DNA of 64,000 bases. Origin: Gonapodya prolifera JEL478 (lineage: Eukaryota > Monoblepharomycota > Monoblepharidomycetes > Monoblepharidales > Gonapodyaceae). The stretch spans positions 248,001 through 312,000 of the forward strand of contig KQ965745.1 in NCBI GenBank assembly GCA_001574975.1. The letters run 5' to 3'. The translations under genes were made by a program, and so were the position numbers. Positions 47,381-60,622 of this stretch are shown piece by piece. The notes beneath the pieces are model-generated. The model made no database searches and was not told the origin of the DNA. It saw only the letters and a program-made list of their open reading frames with translations. The stretch's first letter is position 1; the number at the start of each line of letters is the position of its first letter.

Positions 47381-50242
47381 TCAATCCAAAGCAGTTTTTC
47401 TGCTCAATTTATTTACACTACTTGATCTCTTCATTGAATGACCATCTATTGGACTCTTTGTTTGAGGTTGCTCACTCACGGACCGCCCGTGGACTCTATC
47501 GTTCACTTTCTCGTCGCTCCTCTTTACGTCTCGAAGTCGTGAAGTTTTGGATGGTGGAGGCGCCGTCAGTTGAGGCACAGTTGGGGACAACAGGGAATCT
47601 CCTCCACCGGCAGCGATCCGTGCTGTAACGCTCTCCAATGAAAATGACTTCTTGATCCCGGAGCCCAGGGATTCCATATTTTCCAGAAATCGCGAAGCAA
47701 GCGAGTGAGCGGGCACGACCGGAGTATGAGTTCGCGGTACCGAAGTATCCTGAATCTCAAAGTTAACTTCGGCGACGGGAGACAGCGGAACCGCTTTGCC
47801 TAAGTGTGCGCCTGGTGACCCAAACGCAGATCTTGGACTAGAAGACACCGGAGTGAGCAATGTCCAGGGATGTTTCGGTGCACGATCGGGCGTAGCAGTC
47901 TCCAAATCATAGTTTCCATCACTGTCCAGTTTGTTGTAACGGAAGTGAGCCTGCCTGAAACGCCTTCGGTACACAATGTATGTCGCACCTGCGACCACGA
48001 GCGATAGCAGCAGAACTACAAGACCGACAGCCAGCAGCACCCGCTCCCGTGGAGTTCCTTGCAACGCCTCGGCACACATGGACATCCCGGTGACTGGATC
48101 CACCACTACGAACTTCTCAGCACAGATACCGTAGAAACCGAGTTGCAAGTACTGCACAGATCCCGCTTCTTTCGATTGGTCAGCCGCTGCCCTTCGACTG
48201 TCAGATACCTGAACAATCCACTTTCCGACGGGCGACTCGCCCCAGCAACGAACCGTGGTGAAAGTCCACGGTAAGTAGCCTTCATTTGAGTCGTCATATG
48301 ATCGTTCAGTCGCGAGGATCGACAGCGTACCGGCCGGTGATATGAGTTTAATGGTCAGAAACCTTCGCTCTTGGTGATATATGCGGACTGTGAGGGTTAC
48401 GTGTTCCAACCGGACTAGTTGTCCCGCTTGTGTCTCCGAGATATGCATGGCGATGTCAAGAACGTTCCGGCCGAGAACGCCGAAAGGTATTTCGACATTC
48501 GGGTGGTCTTCTGTCGCGAAATAAAGAGCCTGACTCGGAACCAACTTGTGAACTATGGCCTCCCTGACGAGGGCGTCCGCGTCCAACAATCCAAAACCGT
48601 ACTTGTGCGAAACATGGTATCCTGCGCCGTTGACTTGCCAGTCAACGTCGGCCGGGTCTGTCTCTTTGGCTGTTTTCACAATCACGTGCTGAATGTCGCG
48701 CCACTGCAACGCAGGTCTGTCCGAATCGATCGCTTCAGCAGACGAAAGTACATCATCTACTTGAGACACCTTCGCTCACCGAGCCGAAAGCATGAGCGCT
48801 ATCATCCCAGCAGCAATAGGCGCCGCTGCAGATGTACCGGAATGTTTTCTGGTGCATGTACCGTCCACGTCTGTGGTGGCCTGGAGTTTCACATCAAACT
48901 CCCGAAGACACTCAATGGATCAACCACAGAACTCACAATCATAATGTTGGAGTTTCCGCTGTACGTTACAGCGAGATGTGCCGCGCACTGCTCTCCATAA
49001 CTCGCAATTCTCCCGTCAACCGCCACTGCGCCCACAGAAATCGTGTATGGACTATTGGCGTACCCGTCGAAGTTGCAATTATCACCAAAAAGTCCGCCGT
49101 TACCGGACGCAAAGACGAAAATGGAACCTTTGCCCCGTCGACCTTTGGTGGCCCCAACACGAAGTGCTTGTTGCGTGAGGTAGCCAGGGCCATCCACAGT
49201 CTCACCATTATCTTCTGGGCCCCACGATGATGAGTAAATGTCATTGTCGTGAAACTTGAAGTTGAACGCCATCGCTTCCAATGCGTCTGTAGTCATGTTG
49301 GCGATAAGGCGTTCCGCTATGCAAACGCGGGACCGGGTGACCGAACGTTTCAATTCCAAAGAGAAACGAGGTGTATCGCTGGTGCGCGACAAACCTGCAA
49401 ACTTGGCTCCATACGCTACACCCATTCCGCAGACGTCGTTCTTCACCGCCGCAATCTGTCCCGCGCAGCGTGTTCCATGAGCATCGCTCGGACTCCCGGG
49501 GAGAGGTTCACCAGTTTTTCGGGTGAAATCCCAACTCGATTCGGGATTCTTGATTGAAGGGTAAGACTTGTCGAAGAAGTTCGGACACAGGAACCCACAT
49601 AATTGAAAAAAAGATCTGGGTGATTGAAGTCAACACCGTCGTCCACGACAGACACCACTACGCCACTCCCGTTGATTCCTCGCTTCCATACTGGAAGGAC
49701 GTTGATGTCGTTCCCCCTCAAACCCAGTCCATTCATGCCATCGTTATACTGATAGAAAGGCAGCAAGTGTTATCGCGCATTTACAAAAGAGAGTCCAACG
49801 GAAACCGTACAAGATGCCATTGATCCAGAAGGAGAGGGTCGGTGACGACAAATGGGAATACCGTGGACCTAGTTGTTCTTTTCCGAGGTTTCTGATGCTC
49901 AAACCATCGGACGTGATGCGCTCTTTCGAGATCACTTTCGACTTCGAGAAGCCCCCGTCGTCTTTTGGTGTTGCCTGTGGGATGAGGTCGGCGATCTACG
50001 TTGTCGACATTCCCCTCGAACAACCAGTATCCATCAAGTGCTCCAATAGGACCCAAGTTAGTGAGACCTTGATAATCCGCTACGCGATCGACTTCTTCAG
50101 GAGTCAACGGACGGTCGAGGTTTTCGTGGTAAAGATGAACCGCCCAAGTCGCCACAGACGTGTCTCGATCGCAGTGAACCTGTTCGCATGAGTGGAGAAT
50201 CAATATGAACGCCACGAAGAACAAATGGATGAGCTTGGGCAT
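47381..50242 (-). CDS. KEX2: kexin, Golgi proprotein-processing endoprotease
   Basis: Six exons (50242-49811, 49748-49599, 49548-49395, 49316-48937, 48880-48780, 48716-47381) give 850 residues. Kexin cleaves secretory proproteins after dibasic sites in the late Golgi. A signal peptide ([13 protein letters not shown]) and a propeptide with basic cleavage sites ([16 protein letters not shown]) come first. The S8B catalytic residues are Asp180 in VVDDGVD, His218 in DAHGTRCAG, Asn318 in ASGNGG and Ser389 in HSGTSAAAP. The P-domain ([42 protein letters not shown]) follows. One membrane helix ([21 protein letters not shown]) and a Ser/Pro-rich cytosolic tail of about 190 residues, longer than in yeast, complete it. 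Confidence 0.95.
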
Positions 50243-50347
50243 GCGGGACCCTTCGTAGTGTCTGTGCGCGGAATAAGGTTGTAATCCCTTTTTGTATTCT
50301 TGAAGCTCACAAAGCCATACAATAACAAGCGTCTCGCGCTCTCGGCT

Positions 50348-51017
50348 TCAGGGTACAAGTGAAGATGGTTGCTGGGTCGTGTTGTCTGAGGGTGAAATGC
50401 ATTAGTTTTCATGAACTATTCTGCTCTCACTGAATGTCATTCTCACCAGGTTTCAGAATGTTTGCTTGAATTAACTCGACTGCCGATGGTCGGCGAGAAA
50501 TCTTGGTTTGAAGATTGTCTTCAAGCCTCTTCTTATTGAGTTGATCTTGGGCTACGAGAATGGATGCACTTATGGGTAATTCTGCAGTCGGGTCTGTAGA
50601 ATAATAGCTCCGATTTATGACAGTCTGCTTCAAAAGCTCATGGCAGCCAACCTGATTTGAGAATGTTGTGCTCAACGAGTTCATGGGGGTCGGGCCTCTT
50701 TTCAATATACTTCGAAAGAGCATCTTCCACTCTCTTTTTGGCCAGCTCGGCGGCCGCTGCGTGTAGGCTACCCGAAATATCGGCTGGGAGGTGGCGTTGC
50801 AGATTTTCTTTCAGTGTCCTTGCATGAACTTGTTCTCACCTTTCAAAATGTTTCGGTCCAACAAATCTTGCTTTTGGGGTCTGCTTGCCAAGAAGTTATC
50901 GAGGTGGTCTAGGGCTTCGTACTTCCCCGCCTTTCCAAGAGCAATGCCGGGATGTTCCATATCTTCCTCGGCCAGGCCATCCCCCGGTAACTGCGATGCA
51001 GATAATGTTGCTTTCAT
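50348..51017 (-). CDS. small protein with three RPEL repeats
   Basis: Four exons (51017-50840, 50783-50652, 50593-50447, 50385-50348) give 164 residues. Three RPEL-type motifs are visible: LDNFLASRPQKQDLLDRNIL, ALSKYIEKRPDPHELVEHNI and LQTKISRRPSAVELIQANIL. In animals RPEL motifs bind G-actin; fungal members are small proteins of unclear role. The first intron was placed at 50784-50839 (56 nt) because a 32-nt alternative would be too short. A 5' extension is possible: an ATG at 51180 (MATKSERRQ) and open sequence at 51018-51110 could supply earlier exons, but the joins are not clear. Confidence 0.75.
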
Positions 51018-51550
51018 GGACCTTGCGAACGGGTCACTGTAAGCACTCTTAATACCTTTGCAGTGTGCAATCCCTTTGACGGAAGTGCTCCAATTGTTGA
51101 CGATCGACCTCCTGTCAGTCCAAATTAGTGGGCAACGTCAACGAAGGAAGTACTTGACGTCTCTCACTCTTGGTAGCCATAATGAATTAATGTGGTTCGA
51201 CAGTATGTACTAGAAGGGGTTCAACGATCAAATTCTTCGCCGTGACTTCGCACTTCACGTCATGCACCTTCGCCAAATAAAACTCCTTCATTTTCTCATT
51301 CCTCTCGATTCTCTAACAACAACCCACATGAAAATGAAGACCCCATGGCAAACCAACTCTAATCTATTGCGCGGCGGTACACCATCAAACTACCATAAAT
51401 ATTAACTCGATTTCCTTTTAATAATCGTCAAGAAATTCAGTATGAGTAAGATCACATTGCCGCATTGCATTGATTTGTGATGCCCTTTTGAAAAAGGAGG
51501 CGCAGCCAAACCAACTCACCCAACAACTTCCTCTCGCAAAAAACACCGAC
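51018..51550. promoter_or_regulatory. divergent promoter, RPEL gene / 14-3-3
   Basis: This 533-bp segment lies between divergent starts. The part nearest 51018-51180 may contain 5' exons of the RPEL gene. The part nearer 51300-51550 is pyrimidine-rich (several CTC/TTC runs and AACCAACTCA-type sequence) and should be the 14-3-3 promoter and 5' UTR. Confidence 0.4.
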
Positions 51551-53026
51551 ATGGCCGACGTTCAGAAAGGTACTGTCTCGCTCGAATTCGTGGTCTCAAG
51601 ATGTCATGAACTCAGCGTGATTTCGATGTCCTCTCGCGATCAACTCTGTTCTACTTGTTATGTTGCGACGCCAACACCATCGGTGGCTTTGGCGGGAAAT
51701 CCCTCGATTCACGCAATGCCCCCAGCCGAGAGAGAGCATGCTGTCTACATGGTGATTTTTCCGACCAGATGCGGCTTGTTTGACGCGTTTATTTGCGACC
51801 GAAGTTTCTGAACCCACCACCTTCCATTTCCAGGCGAAGTTGTCGGAGCAGGTCTGTTATCGAGCCTTAGCTGAAGAAAGCTTTTCGATCTCGTTAGATT
51901 CACCTATTGCTGGTTATCTGTCGCCATCTCAAACAGGCGGAGCGCTACGACGAGATGGTCTCGTTCATGAAGGTTGGTGGAAGACTTTGTTCCCGATTAT
52001 AGTATTTTCTTGACAGTTGCTTTTTTAGGACGTCGCCAAGGTAATGTGCGCTCACAATAAGATCGTTGACAATTCACTTCACCTGCACAATCTTTTGCTC
52101 GTCTCCTCGGTGGAACATGGCTTTCCGGAACGATTCAATACAGATGGGCGTCGAGCTCACTGTTGAAGAACGCAACCTCCTCTCTGTGGCTTACAAAAAT
52201 GTCATTGGTGCTCGCCGTGCATCTTGGCGGATTGTCTCCTCGATCGAGCAGAAGGAGGAGTCAAAGGGGAACGAGTCTCAGGTCAAAAAGATTCGAGACT
52301 ACCGCATCAAGATTGAGAACGAGCTTTCGGATGTTTGCAATGACATCCTGAACGTTCTCGACCAGCACTTGATCCAAACTGCTGGCACCGGCGAGTCGAA
52401 AGTCTTCTATTACAAGATGTAAGAACTTTGACTCTTCGTTGAAGAAGGTGCAAGTCTTTTTATCGATACGATTTATAGGAAGGGGGACTACCACCGGTAT
52501 CTCGCTGAGTTCTCCACGGGTGACAAACGGAAGGATGCCGCCAACAAGGCACATGAGGCGTACAAAGCTGCAACTGACATTGCTCAGACGGAGCTCGCAC
52601 CAACCCACCCGATTCGCCTGGGTCTTGCCCTCAACTTCTCGGTCTTCTACTATGAAATCCTGAACTCGCCAGACCGTGCCTGCCATCTGGCCAAACAGGC
52701 GTTCGACGATGCGATCGCCGAACTCGACACATTGAACGAGGAGTCTTACAAGGACAGGTGGGTGTTACCGGAGTGCTGTAATGTCGCGATCAAATTGCGT
52801 AACTTGAGGCTCAATGAAAATTTGTTTGCAGCACGCTCATCATGCAATTACTCAGAGACAACTTGACTTTGTGGACTTCGGATCTTCAAGACGGTGCGTG
52901 AAACTTTTCGACTTGATCAAGTTTAGGTTGTAACATTTTCCCATCTTTCGCACTTCTCCTTGATCCGTAGCCGAAGGAGAGAAGCCTGGCGAAGAGTCGA
53001 AGGAGGGGGAGGCGCCTGCTGTGTAG
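51551..53026 (+). CDS. 14-3-3 protein
   Basis: Nine exons (51551-51569, 51726-51751, 51834-51851, 51937-51972, 52029-52040, 52144-52418, 52479-52757, 52832-52893, 52971-53026) give 260 residues. 14-3-3 dimers bind phosphoserine motifs in many client proteins. Near-invariant segments are [82 protein letters not shown] and [19 protein letters not shown]. The acidic C-terminal tail ends EGEAPAV. The N-terminal 40 residues are spread over five tiny exons, one of only 12 nt (DVAK). Those joins were fixed by the conserved protein sequence. Confidence 0.96.
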
Positions 53027-53256
53027 TTCCGTTGAATACAAGTACTTTTTACTAGTAAAGAGGTTTCCGTCCAACCCGTTCCCCGAATGGCTTTCGCAAT
53101 TGTTCACTCTGAAGTTGCGCGCAGTGACCGGGTAATTGCAACAATGTGAAAACTTGACTCAGAACGAACATACATCCATTACGTGACATTACGGAATTCA
53201 TAAATTAATATTGTGGCGTTGAACACTTCTTCCCACGCCGTGGAGCGCTGCAGTGC

Positions 53257-56200
53257 TCATCGTTTGGTAGAGCTCGCGACGAATTTTCCGGTTGTAACAT
53301 ATCTATGATATGCGTCGTAACGTTTGGATTCGATGGCCGACCTTGCTTCCTTGCCAGGAACCCAAATCTTGGTAACGTCAACATATCCATTGTAGACCTG
53401 CTGGTCCTTATCCAGAACGGCAATATCTCTAGATGGAGTATTGAGGTAATCGATGAACAGCCCTAAGTTTGCACCAGGTTAACCCTAAGGGGGTAAGTGC
53501 TATTATAAAACGAAACTCACGATAGTCAGGATGCCTGAGTGGATTGTCCCGTTGGGATCCTGTGCTTGCATTGGACGCCCTCGTTATGCCAGAGGCGATT
53601 GACGCAGGTCGGGAGAGGGTGGAATGCAAATCGTCATTAGTGCTAGTCTCTGCTTCAACAGGTGGAAGAGAAGTCCCGCTTTCGAGGACGATTGCAGACG
53701 GTCGAAATTGATTGACATATCTTGATAGTGTGTAAGATACGTACCGAGACGAGCGCGAACAGTGTGTCAAAAAAAAAATACCTGCGATATTCCTTGAACT
53801 CTGTGGTGGTGACTTGAGGTTGAAGGAGCCGACGTGCCATCGAGGAAGTACTCCACCAATCGTCCATAGTGCCTTTGCCCTCTCCTTGTTCACCGTGGTG
53901 ATCGCCGCTTTTCCGAGCTGTGGAATCTTTCGTCTCTTCATCTCCAGGTTTATTCGTCAAGGTCAACCATCGCTTCACACCTCCGATGTTCAAGCTCATC
54001 GATGAAATGTAGTTAGTTAGTTCCTTGCTCCTTTCACGTAACCGAAATGCTCTCACCTATACAACATAAAATAACGAGCGGGTTGCCCATGGCTAGTCCT
54101 CACTGTGAACGGACTATGATCCCAACTCTTCGCATCGTCTGAGCTCTTCAACTCGTCCTTCCTGTTCGCAAATGGTCCATTCATCATCCAGACTGTGAAA
54201 ATGCAAAAGCAATATCTCACCTCACTGTCGCCATCATATTAAAGGCGAACAACTTTTCAAATGAGGTCTGGAGATTGGGTCGATAGTACTCCCGAAAAAA
54301 CAAAGGATCATCTTCCCCATTGCCGATGAGATTGAGATTTGTTGTAGTAGTGCTGGCGGTGAGATTCTCCGGTGTCCACCAATGGAGATAGCTGTCGGTT
54401 CGTTAAGCTTTAGTGTTGTGACATTGGCGTGACACAAAAGGCAACTAAATAGAACTCCACCTTCGCTTTGCCGTTTTGAATCTCGGGTCTTCATTGTGAA
54501 GATGATAGTCGGTTTTCAAATCCCACAAACGTGCATTTGGTTGGGCAAGGTAAGTCCCAAGAAAAAGGTTTATAGCATCTTGCTTCTCGGCATCTACAAA
54601 GTGTTGTTGACAACAAATGAACCTGCAGAAAAGGACGATTTTTTTGTCGCACCAGTAAATGAGTTGCTGTAGTATCGCTTGATGCTTTCAATCATTTCAC
54701 GTGAATGAGTCGATGCTGCATTGATCTTGCGATATGTCTCCATTGTATTGACCAAGTGAGAACCGCCATACTTGTACAAAAGCAAAACATCTGAGCGATC
54801 ACGAATAAGTTGTGCACACAATACAATAGGTAGCTTACCTGCAATGCAATGGTGTCTCCATGGTCGTGATAGAGTACGTTGAGCAAGTTCACAGCATCAC
54901 AGTCGAGCGGTACTTGCGGACTATCAATGACGCCTAAGGCATACAGCTGCTGGCCAAGGGCACTCTTCCCAATCACGAACTGTGCAGCGTTCGTCCGATC
55001 TATGCAGTCAACGCAGTTGGTACGGACGACGCCGTTCTGGCGACGACCAAGTATCCGTCGTTTAGGATCAGTTGAGCGACGTGCAGACCTAGCGGAATCG
55101 AAGTTCCCGTGCGAGGGTTCACCCGATCAGAAGCAACAACGTTTGAAATACGATGTACAATACTTGCATCTCACGTCGAACAACATTCATGTAAGGTTCG
55201 GGACCAGAGTGGAAGAACCCAGTGGTGCTCAGTACGTTCTTCGCGATTTCTTCCAAAGTCTCCACGACATTTTGATCCTCGCTTTTGGAGGCGCGCGCCA
55301 TGTCCCACGCAATGTAAATAATCTTTTTGTCAGCTGGTAAATTTTTGTTCAGGTAGGTGACACAAGCGGTGAATTCGTTCAGGAGTATAGATTCCCGCGG
55401 TGTTTTCTCTTTACTCTGGAGAAAAAATTTATACGGCGGAAGTTTCCACAGTGCCACTCCAGGGTTATCGCACCTTCACCAAATTGAGCACTATTATCGG
55501 TGCCCCATATCGCTTGAACATTTCATCAAAATGTAGGGCAGCAGCTGAAAAATACGGATCGATGACAGTGACTGGATGTATGTGATGCGGCGAACGACCA
55601 TTTGGAAGTGAGCAAATTTTGACATTAAAGTCTCCAGTTCAATAACGTACGCTCGATTGGTGGCTTCGGAGCCATGGAAGTAGTATCTTGTGACCAGAAA
55701 AGTGGTATTGATCCTCTATGCTGGACGAACGATGTGTATCCCGGCTTATTTCGATACCGACCCCTCGGTACATAGAACGAAGTTGTTGTGGCATCGCTTA
55801 CAATCTGTTCAGTTTCGACATCATTCTGATAATGTCAAGATCAGAAGTTTAAGTATACTGCAAAACGGTGATCGAATTCGCATCACTCACCGCAACATAG
55901 CCCTGAAGGTACATTAATGAAATGAAACAAATGCAAACCACGCATGGGAAACTGAAACGAAGTTGACTCAGGATCGACGCACCTGGTCGCTGACTCCTCT
56001 CTTGAGAAACCTCACCCCCGCATAATGCCTGGACCTCCGTGCAATCAAGGTAACGAAAATATTTCGCCCATAAACAGAGATTTTGGCTTGATCCACGAAG
56101 CCGTGAATGGCTGGAAGTGCCCACGGAGACGAAATCGACCCAAATCCCGCTACAAGGGGGTTAAAGTTCCATACGAACATTTCCTGTGGATCGAATGAGA

Positions 56201-56907
56201 CCCTTCCAGGAGTGCGTGTGAGATTATGCTGGAGTGTGCGGGTAATGTCGTATGTGTACGAAAAGTAGAAATTCTTAGAGAGGTCAACATTTTGAAAGAC
56301 CTCGCAGTTATCAAAACCCTTAGCATGCCGTTGTTCTTTACATAAACTCTTCGGAAACGTTACCTGTATGTAACGACTTTCATCGGGCTTCCGCTCAATT
56401 TTAACCATAGGACCAGGTATGTATATAAGCTTTGTTTCATCTGCACAATCAGCAGTGGTGGTGGTGAGAATGCCTGTGAATGAACGTGTTTTCAAACCCA
56501 CCAATATGGTACACGTAATGACCTCCTAGAAGTGCGACTGCCCTCCTCTTGGTCACAATCATGAGATAGTATCCCTCGAGAAATCGCACGAAGCCTTTTC
56601 ATGAGAAATTGTACAGCAATCAAAAGCACCGGAAAGAGGTAACAAGTTACCAACCAAGAATCCCGAAAAAGGTGAGAGGCTCTGTTTTTGCGAGTCCACC
56701 TGTACTTTTATTGCCAAGATCAACCATTTTCATGACGCTCATGACCTCCTTTTCGGTGTACAGGTGGGGATCGTCTGTGACCTCGAGCTCTTTTGAGGTC
56801 CTATCAATCTTGAGTATTCGAAACACATCTTCCGTCACGTTTGATCCGACAATGTAGTATCTGGTTCGCGTCTCCCATAAAGTGAACCGTTGTAAAGCTT
56901 CTGCCAT
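53257..56907 (-). CDS. FIG4: FIG4/SAC3 PtdIns(3,5)P2 5-phosphatase
   Basis: Sixteen exons (56907-56655, 56594-56502, 56440-56364, 56300-55983, 55902-55891, 55825-55651, 55544-55474, 55415-55164, 55036-54839, 54770-54653, 54593-54461, 54391-54221, 54161-54057, 53994-53782, 53720-53521, 53462-53257) give 864 residues. FIG4 works with Fab1/PIKfyve and Vac14 on endosome and vacuole membranes. Matches include [70 protein letters not shown] and the catalytic [28 protein letters not shown] and SPFTVR follow. [20 protein letters not shown] is FIG4-specific, not SAC1. It lacks membrane helices. Exon 5 is 12 nt. Confidence 0.94.
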
Positions 56908-57009
56908 CGACCGCGAATCCAACCGTGATTCAGTTGAAGTTCTGCCGTGGCCGTAGTAAATTATAGTGCTCGCCCTCGCGATCCATTCACCCCTTCACTG
57001 AAGTTATAA
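56908..57009. promoter_or_regulatory. short divergent promoter, FIG4 / otubain
   Basis: Only 102 bp lie between the two start codons, so both promoters and 5' UTRs must be compact or overlapping. Confidence 0.55.
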
Positions 57010-58178
57010 ATGGCCTCATCTGACCCTCCGCGTGACCCTCATCCTCCTACTACGGACGAGCGACCGACGGATCAACAGATTCTGGATTACGAAAACTCAT
57101 TGCGGGTGAGATTACAGAGTCTTCACCTCCGATACATGTCAAGATTGAATGCCAGTCGGTACAAAACGATCCTGAAAACAATATATCAGGCAGAGCTGCT
57201 CGCCGATGCTCCATTTGTGAGTGAGCTCGCAGGACTCGAGGAGCTTGAGAAGGAGTACGAGGGTGGAGCAGAGATATTTCGAAAGAAGCTTCAGGTATGC
57301 TGACTTCATTAATCGCGTGAAATTTTGATGCTCCGTTTTCTAAGCTCGCGTTGTTCTTGAATGTTGTGTGACGTTCGTCGCCATAATCACCTCAGGAATT
57401 GAAAAAGGACTACCCCATCTACCGATCAATCAGGAAAGACGGAAATTGCTTCTACCGCGCGTTTGGCTGGCGTGAGTATCACTGTACTTTGTATGCTCGT
57501 GGTTGCCCTGCACCATTCTCATTTTGACATACGCCAGGACTTGCGGAGCTTCTCTGGTCTCCATCGTCTGCATCCTCCTTTTGGCATGATACTGCGAAAG
57601 CGGTGTTGATATCGACGCGGGAGCTCCTCACATCCTCTGGCTATGAGCAGGTGATGATTGAGGACTTTTATGACACATTCCTCGCGGCAATGAAGTTGAG
57701 GGAGGCGCCCGGCGAGCCCACTGGCCTTGAAGTTTTCCAGAGTGAATATGCGTCATCGACGACCATTTGTCACCTGAGGTTGTGCACGGGCGCAGAGCTC
57801 AAACGCTCTCGAGACCTTTACGAAGGGTTTGCTGAGATGCCAATTGATGAGTTCGTCATTAAGTCGGTCGAGCCAATGGCCCTGGAGGTGAGAAAACTCG
57901 TGTTTGGGCGTACGGTACTTCTTTTTTAAAAGGTCGATTTTACCATGTGTTGGAATTCCTTGCGTCAGGCCGACAACCTCCAAATTTCGGCTCTTGTGAA
58001 TGCTATTCCCCTTGTCAATATCCGAATCGCCAACCTCGACACTACACCCGGATCGATAAATTTCCATGAGTTCTCTCCGATGGACGCGGATGCTAAAACG
58101 TTGCCAGTTATCACCTTACTGTTTAGACCGGGCCATTACGATGTGTTGTACGGTAAAAATGAAAATGTAGAGAAATGA
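57010..58178 (+). CDS. OTUB1: otubain-family deubiquitinase
   Basis: Four exons (57010-57294, 57396-57471, 57538-57887, 57969-58178) give 306 residues. Otubains are OTU-fold cysteine proteases that cleave, or allosterically block formation of, ubiquitin chains. The catalytic Asp/Cys pair is in RSIRKDGNCFYRAFGW (Cys near 113), and the histidine is in RPGHYDVLYG (near 293). ADNLQISALVNAIPLVNIRI lies between them, as in OTUB1/2. The N-terminal region (about 90 residues) carries the helical arm typical of OTUB1. All joins are in phase. Confidence 0.93.
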
Positions 58179-58558
58179 TGTATATGACTAAATGCGAAAA
58201 CAACTGTGTATTTTTGCCTTAGTTCATCGTCATGACTTCTTGAGTTACCATTGCTTTCCCAAAACGCCCATGCCTGCCGCCCTGCGTCAACAATACTGTC
58301 AGATGCCAGTTCTCGTCTTTGCACTACCGAATACACACCTCGCCCGACTATACTCCATTCCACTTCTCCCCGATTCCGACGACGAGACTCCTTTACCCGT
58401 TGCCCAAGGTCCAGGTGGACCCTCACCTCTGAGGAACTTTCTGAATGCTTCCTTGTCTTTGGTCGGCAGTGGCGGCGGCGGCGGGAGGAGTTCCAACTCG
58501 GTGCTAAGAACGTCATTGGCCCACTGCTCGCCCGGAATAGCACTACGGATGACACCTA
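58179..58558. other. intergenic, convergent 3' ends with an open but unassigned segment
   Basis: These 380 bp lie between the stops of otubain and DYNC2LI1. Both strands carry open frames over 58192-58575, including a Pro-rich minus-strand piece (ELLPPPPPLPTKDKEAF) next to a possible GTGAGG donor. I cannot attach it to either gene. It may be chance or an unrecognised exon. Confidence 0.35.
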
Positions 58559-60622
58559 CTATTTTTTGGCGATGAGTTCATCAAGATAGGGTTCTGGATA
58601 CGCCTCTGGGTTGAAATGCATTTCGAACTCCTCTGAACAAAACACAGTCATTGGCTCAAAACGCTCAGGTTGTGGAACAACATATACTGACTCTTTGGAG
58701 GAAACACTCTTTCGAACTCGGCTCGCCAGCGTCCCCAAACCGCAGAAGGATCTTTCGCTAAAGAAGATGACGCATCCCCAAGGCCTGCAAGTCCAGCTGA
58801 TTGTGGCAGGCCGATGGAAGTGTAGGAGTCGGTGCCTTTAGAAGGGCGGCGAACACAATAAGGTGCTGCAAGTTAGCGACAGGCGCAAAGAAAGGATTGG
58901 GGTGGACCAACCTGGTAATACGTATAAAGCTTTCCCATCTTCCATAGTCTCCCCCTTCGGAGGTGGTGTTTTGAAAGAAAAGTGAGAAAGTAGGTGGCGA
59001 CACTGAAATACGGACGACAAATGTTGGTCAAACATATGTTATTATCCAGGTTCACATAGAAAATGCCCTTCCAGGACCCCTTACATACCCGGCTCGCGAC
59101 TTGATCATCGCGCAAAGTCATGTAACACAGCACTGCTCCATTTGTATGGGCAAGATGTCGTAGTGTGTGCGTTATGAGTCGTCGATGGGAGCTAAAGGTG
59201 TGTGAGTGGTTACAAGTATGCGTGGTATGAACAAAGGTCACGTGGAAAGAGTCTGCAAGAACGAGGGAATGAGGAAACTCACGCTTCCATTTGTGAGAAT
59301 TGGTCGTATTTGTTGCCCAATATAATCAGGGGAACAAGCAGTGGTGTGACGAGAGATCTTTGAAGTAAAATTCAAGCTTGACTTGGACTCCACAAGGAAA
59401 GCCACGTTCTCTCACTTGTCCTCATGTCCATCGTACTTTTTCAAGGCGTGCTGTCTCAGGTTCTTAGGCCTTCGCGATCCCCTCTTCTCCAGCCCTTCCG
59501 CAAGAGACGTCACGCGTTGACGCGCACGGTCAAGAAGAGGAAGAATTGTGGAGAGGAGCGTGTGAGGCTAAGATGGAAAGCGATGTTCCAACCTGACAAC
59601 CCCGAGCAGAGCAGCGTGACATACGTCAGAGAGATCCACGACAAGCGCAAAGCTCGTCGTGTGAAGGTTTCGTTCTTTGACGGCGATGTCGATGCCCCGA
59701 ATAAGAGATGTTCCCCGTGCTAACGTTTGGGTGAGTGAGAACAGGGAGATTAAGATCATGTATCGAACGAAAAATGTGACCCCTCTGTGGGAACGGATGT
59801 CTTCGCTCTGAGCATCCCACGTTTGCCACAGTTATTTGATAGTCGAGTTCGAAGCAGCGTCCGAAGTGTCGTTCTCATGACCCGACGAAACTCACCGAGC
59901 TCGTAAATGTGGACAATGTCTTTGACAGATCCCCGGGTGCGTCGGCCGTATCTTTGACGATCCCGAAAAGCGTGCCAGATGAGGACGGGTGGAAAAGTTG
60001 GCCGAGTGCAGAGTGAAGGGTCAATGTTAGCCCAAACGACGAGTGATGATCGCAGAGCTCTCCGTGGACTCACGTGTAGTCCAAAGCGATGGTTTTTTGC
60101 GGCGTGTCCGCTGACAGTGCGTAATACAATGTCGAGACGTAATAAGTTTATCTCCCTCGTGAGGATTCGCCTAGTTCTCGACGAGAATCACTCACTCCTG
60201 TTGAGGAACTTGAGTATGATGGACGTCTTGCCCGCACCCCTCTGCCCCAAAAACATCAACGTCGTTTCGATCCTCTCTGTCGGATGAGTTCCACCCGTCA
60301 GCGCATCAATCGCTCGTGGAACAGAACCCCCGACCGTGATCCCACCTTCCTCCGTCTTCTTCCTCTCCGCTGCCCGCTCCTTGAGAAACTCCCACAGGTC
60401 CTTTTTCACCCTGGGCTCGCCCTCGGGCGGGATCGGCGGGATGTCCTTTGGAGGAACGAAGAGGGGCACCTGGATGGGTTCCGCGTCTTCGTCGAGTCGA
60501 AACGCAGCGAAGGCTTCGAAAATGTGGCGCGGGATCGGCGGGAAGCGGTCCGAGTCATCGGGAGCGGTGGGGTTTGGCGGCTCCGGTGGTGCGGAGGACG
60601 GGGCGGTTGGTGATGAGAGCAT
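58559..60622 (-). CDS. DYNC2LI1: DYNC2LI1, cytoplasmic dynein-2 light intermediate chain
   Basis: Ten exons (60622-60196, 60110-60074, 59951-59896, 59719-59625, 59567-59416, 59357-59283, 59191-59089, 59002-58912, 58835-58692, 58632-58559) give 417 residues. This Ras-like subunit belongs to the dynein-2 motor for retrograde intraflagellar transport. The P-loop is GQRGAGKTS at 126-134, followed by TIALDYT, RTRGSVKDIVHIYELARGTS, SFALVVDLSD, VPLIILGNKYDQF and the C-terminal AVWGRWRAEFERVFPPK. An N-terminal Pro-rich extension precedes KKDLWEFLKERAAERK. With KAP3 at 15.8 kb it supplies both flagellar transport directions in this window. The C-terminus was closed by a GTCAGT donor and a final 74-nt exon. 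Confidence 0.9.
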
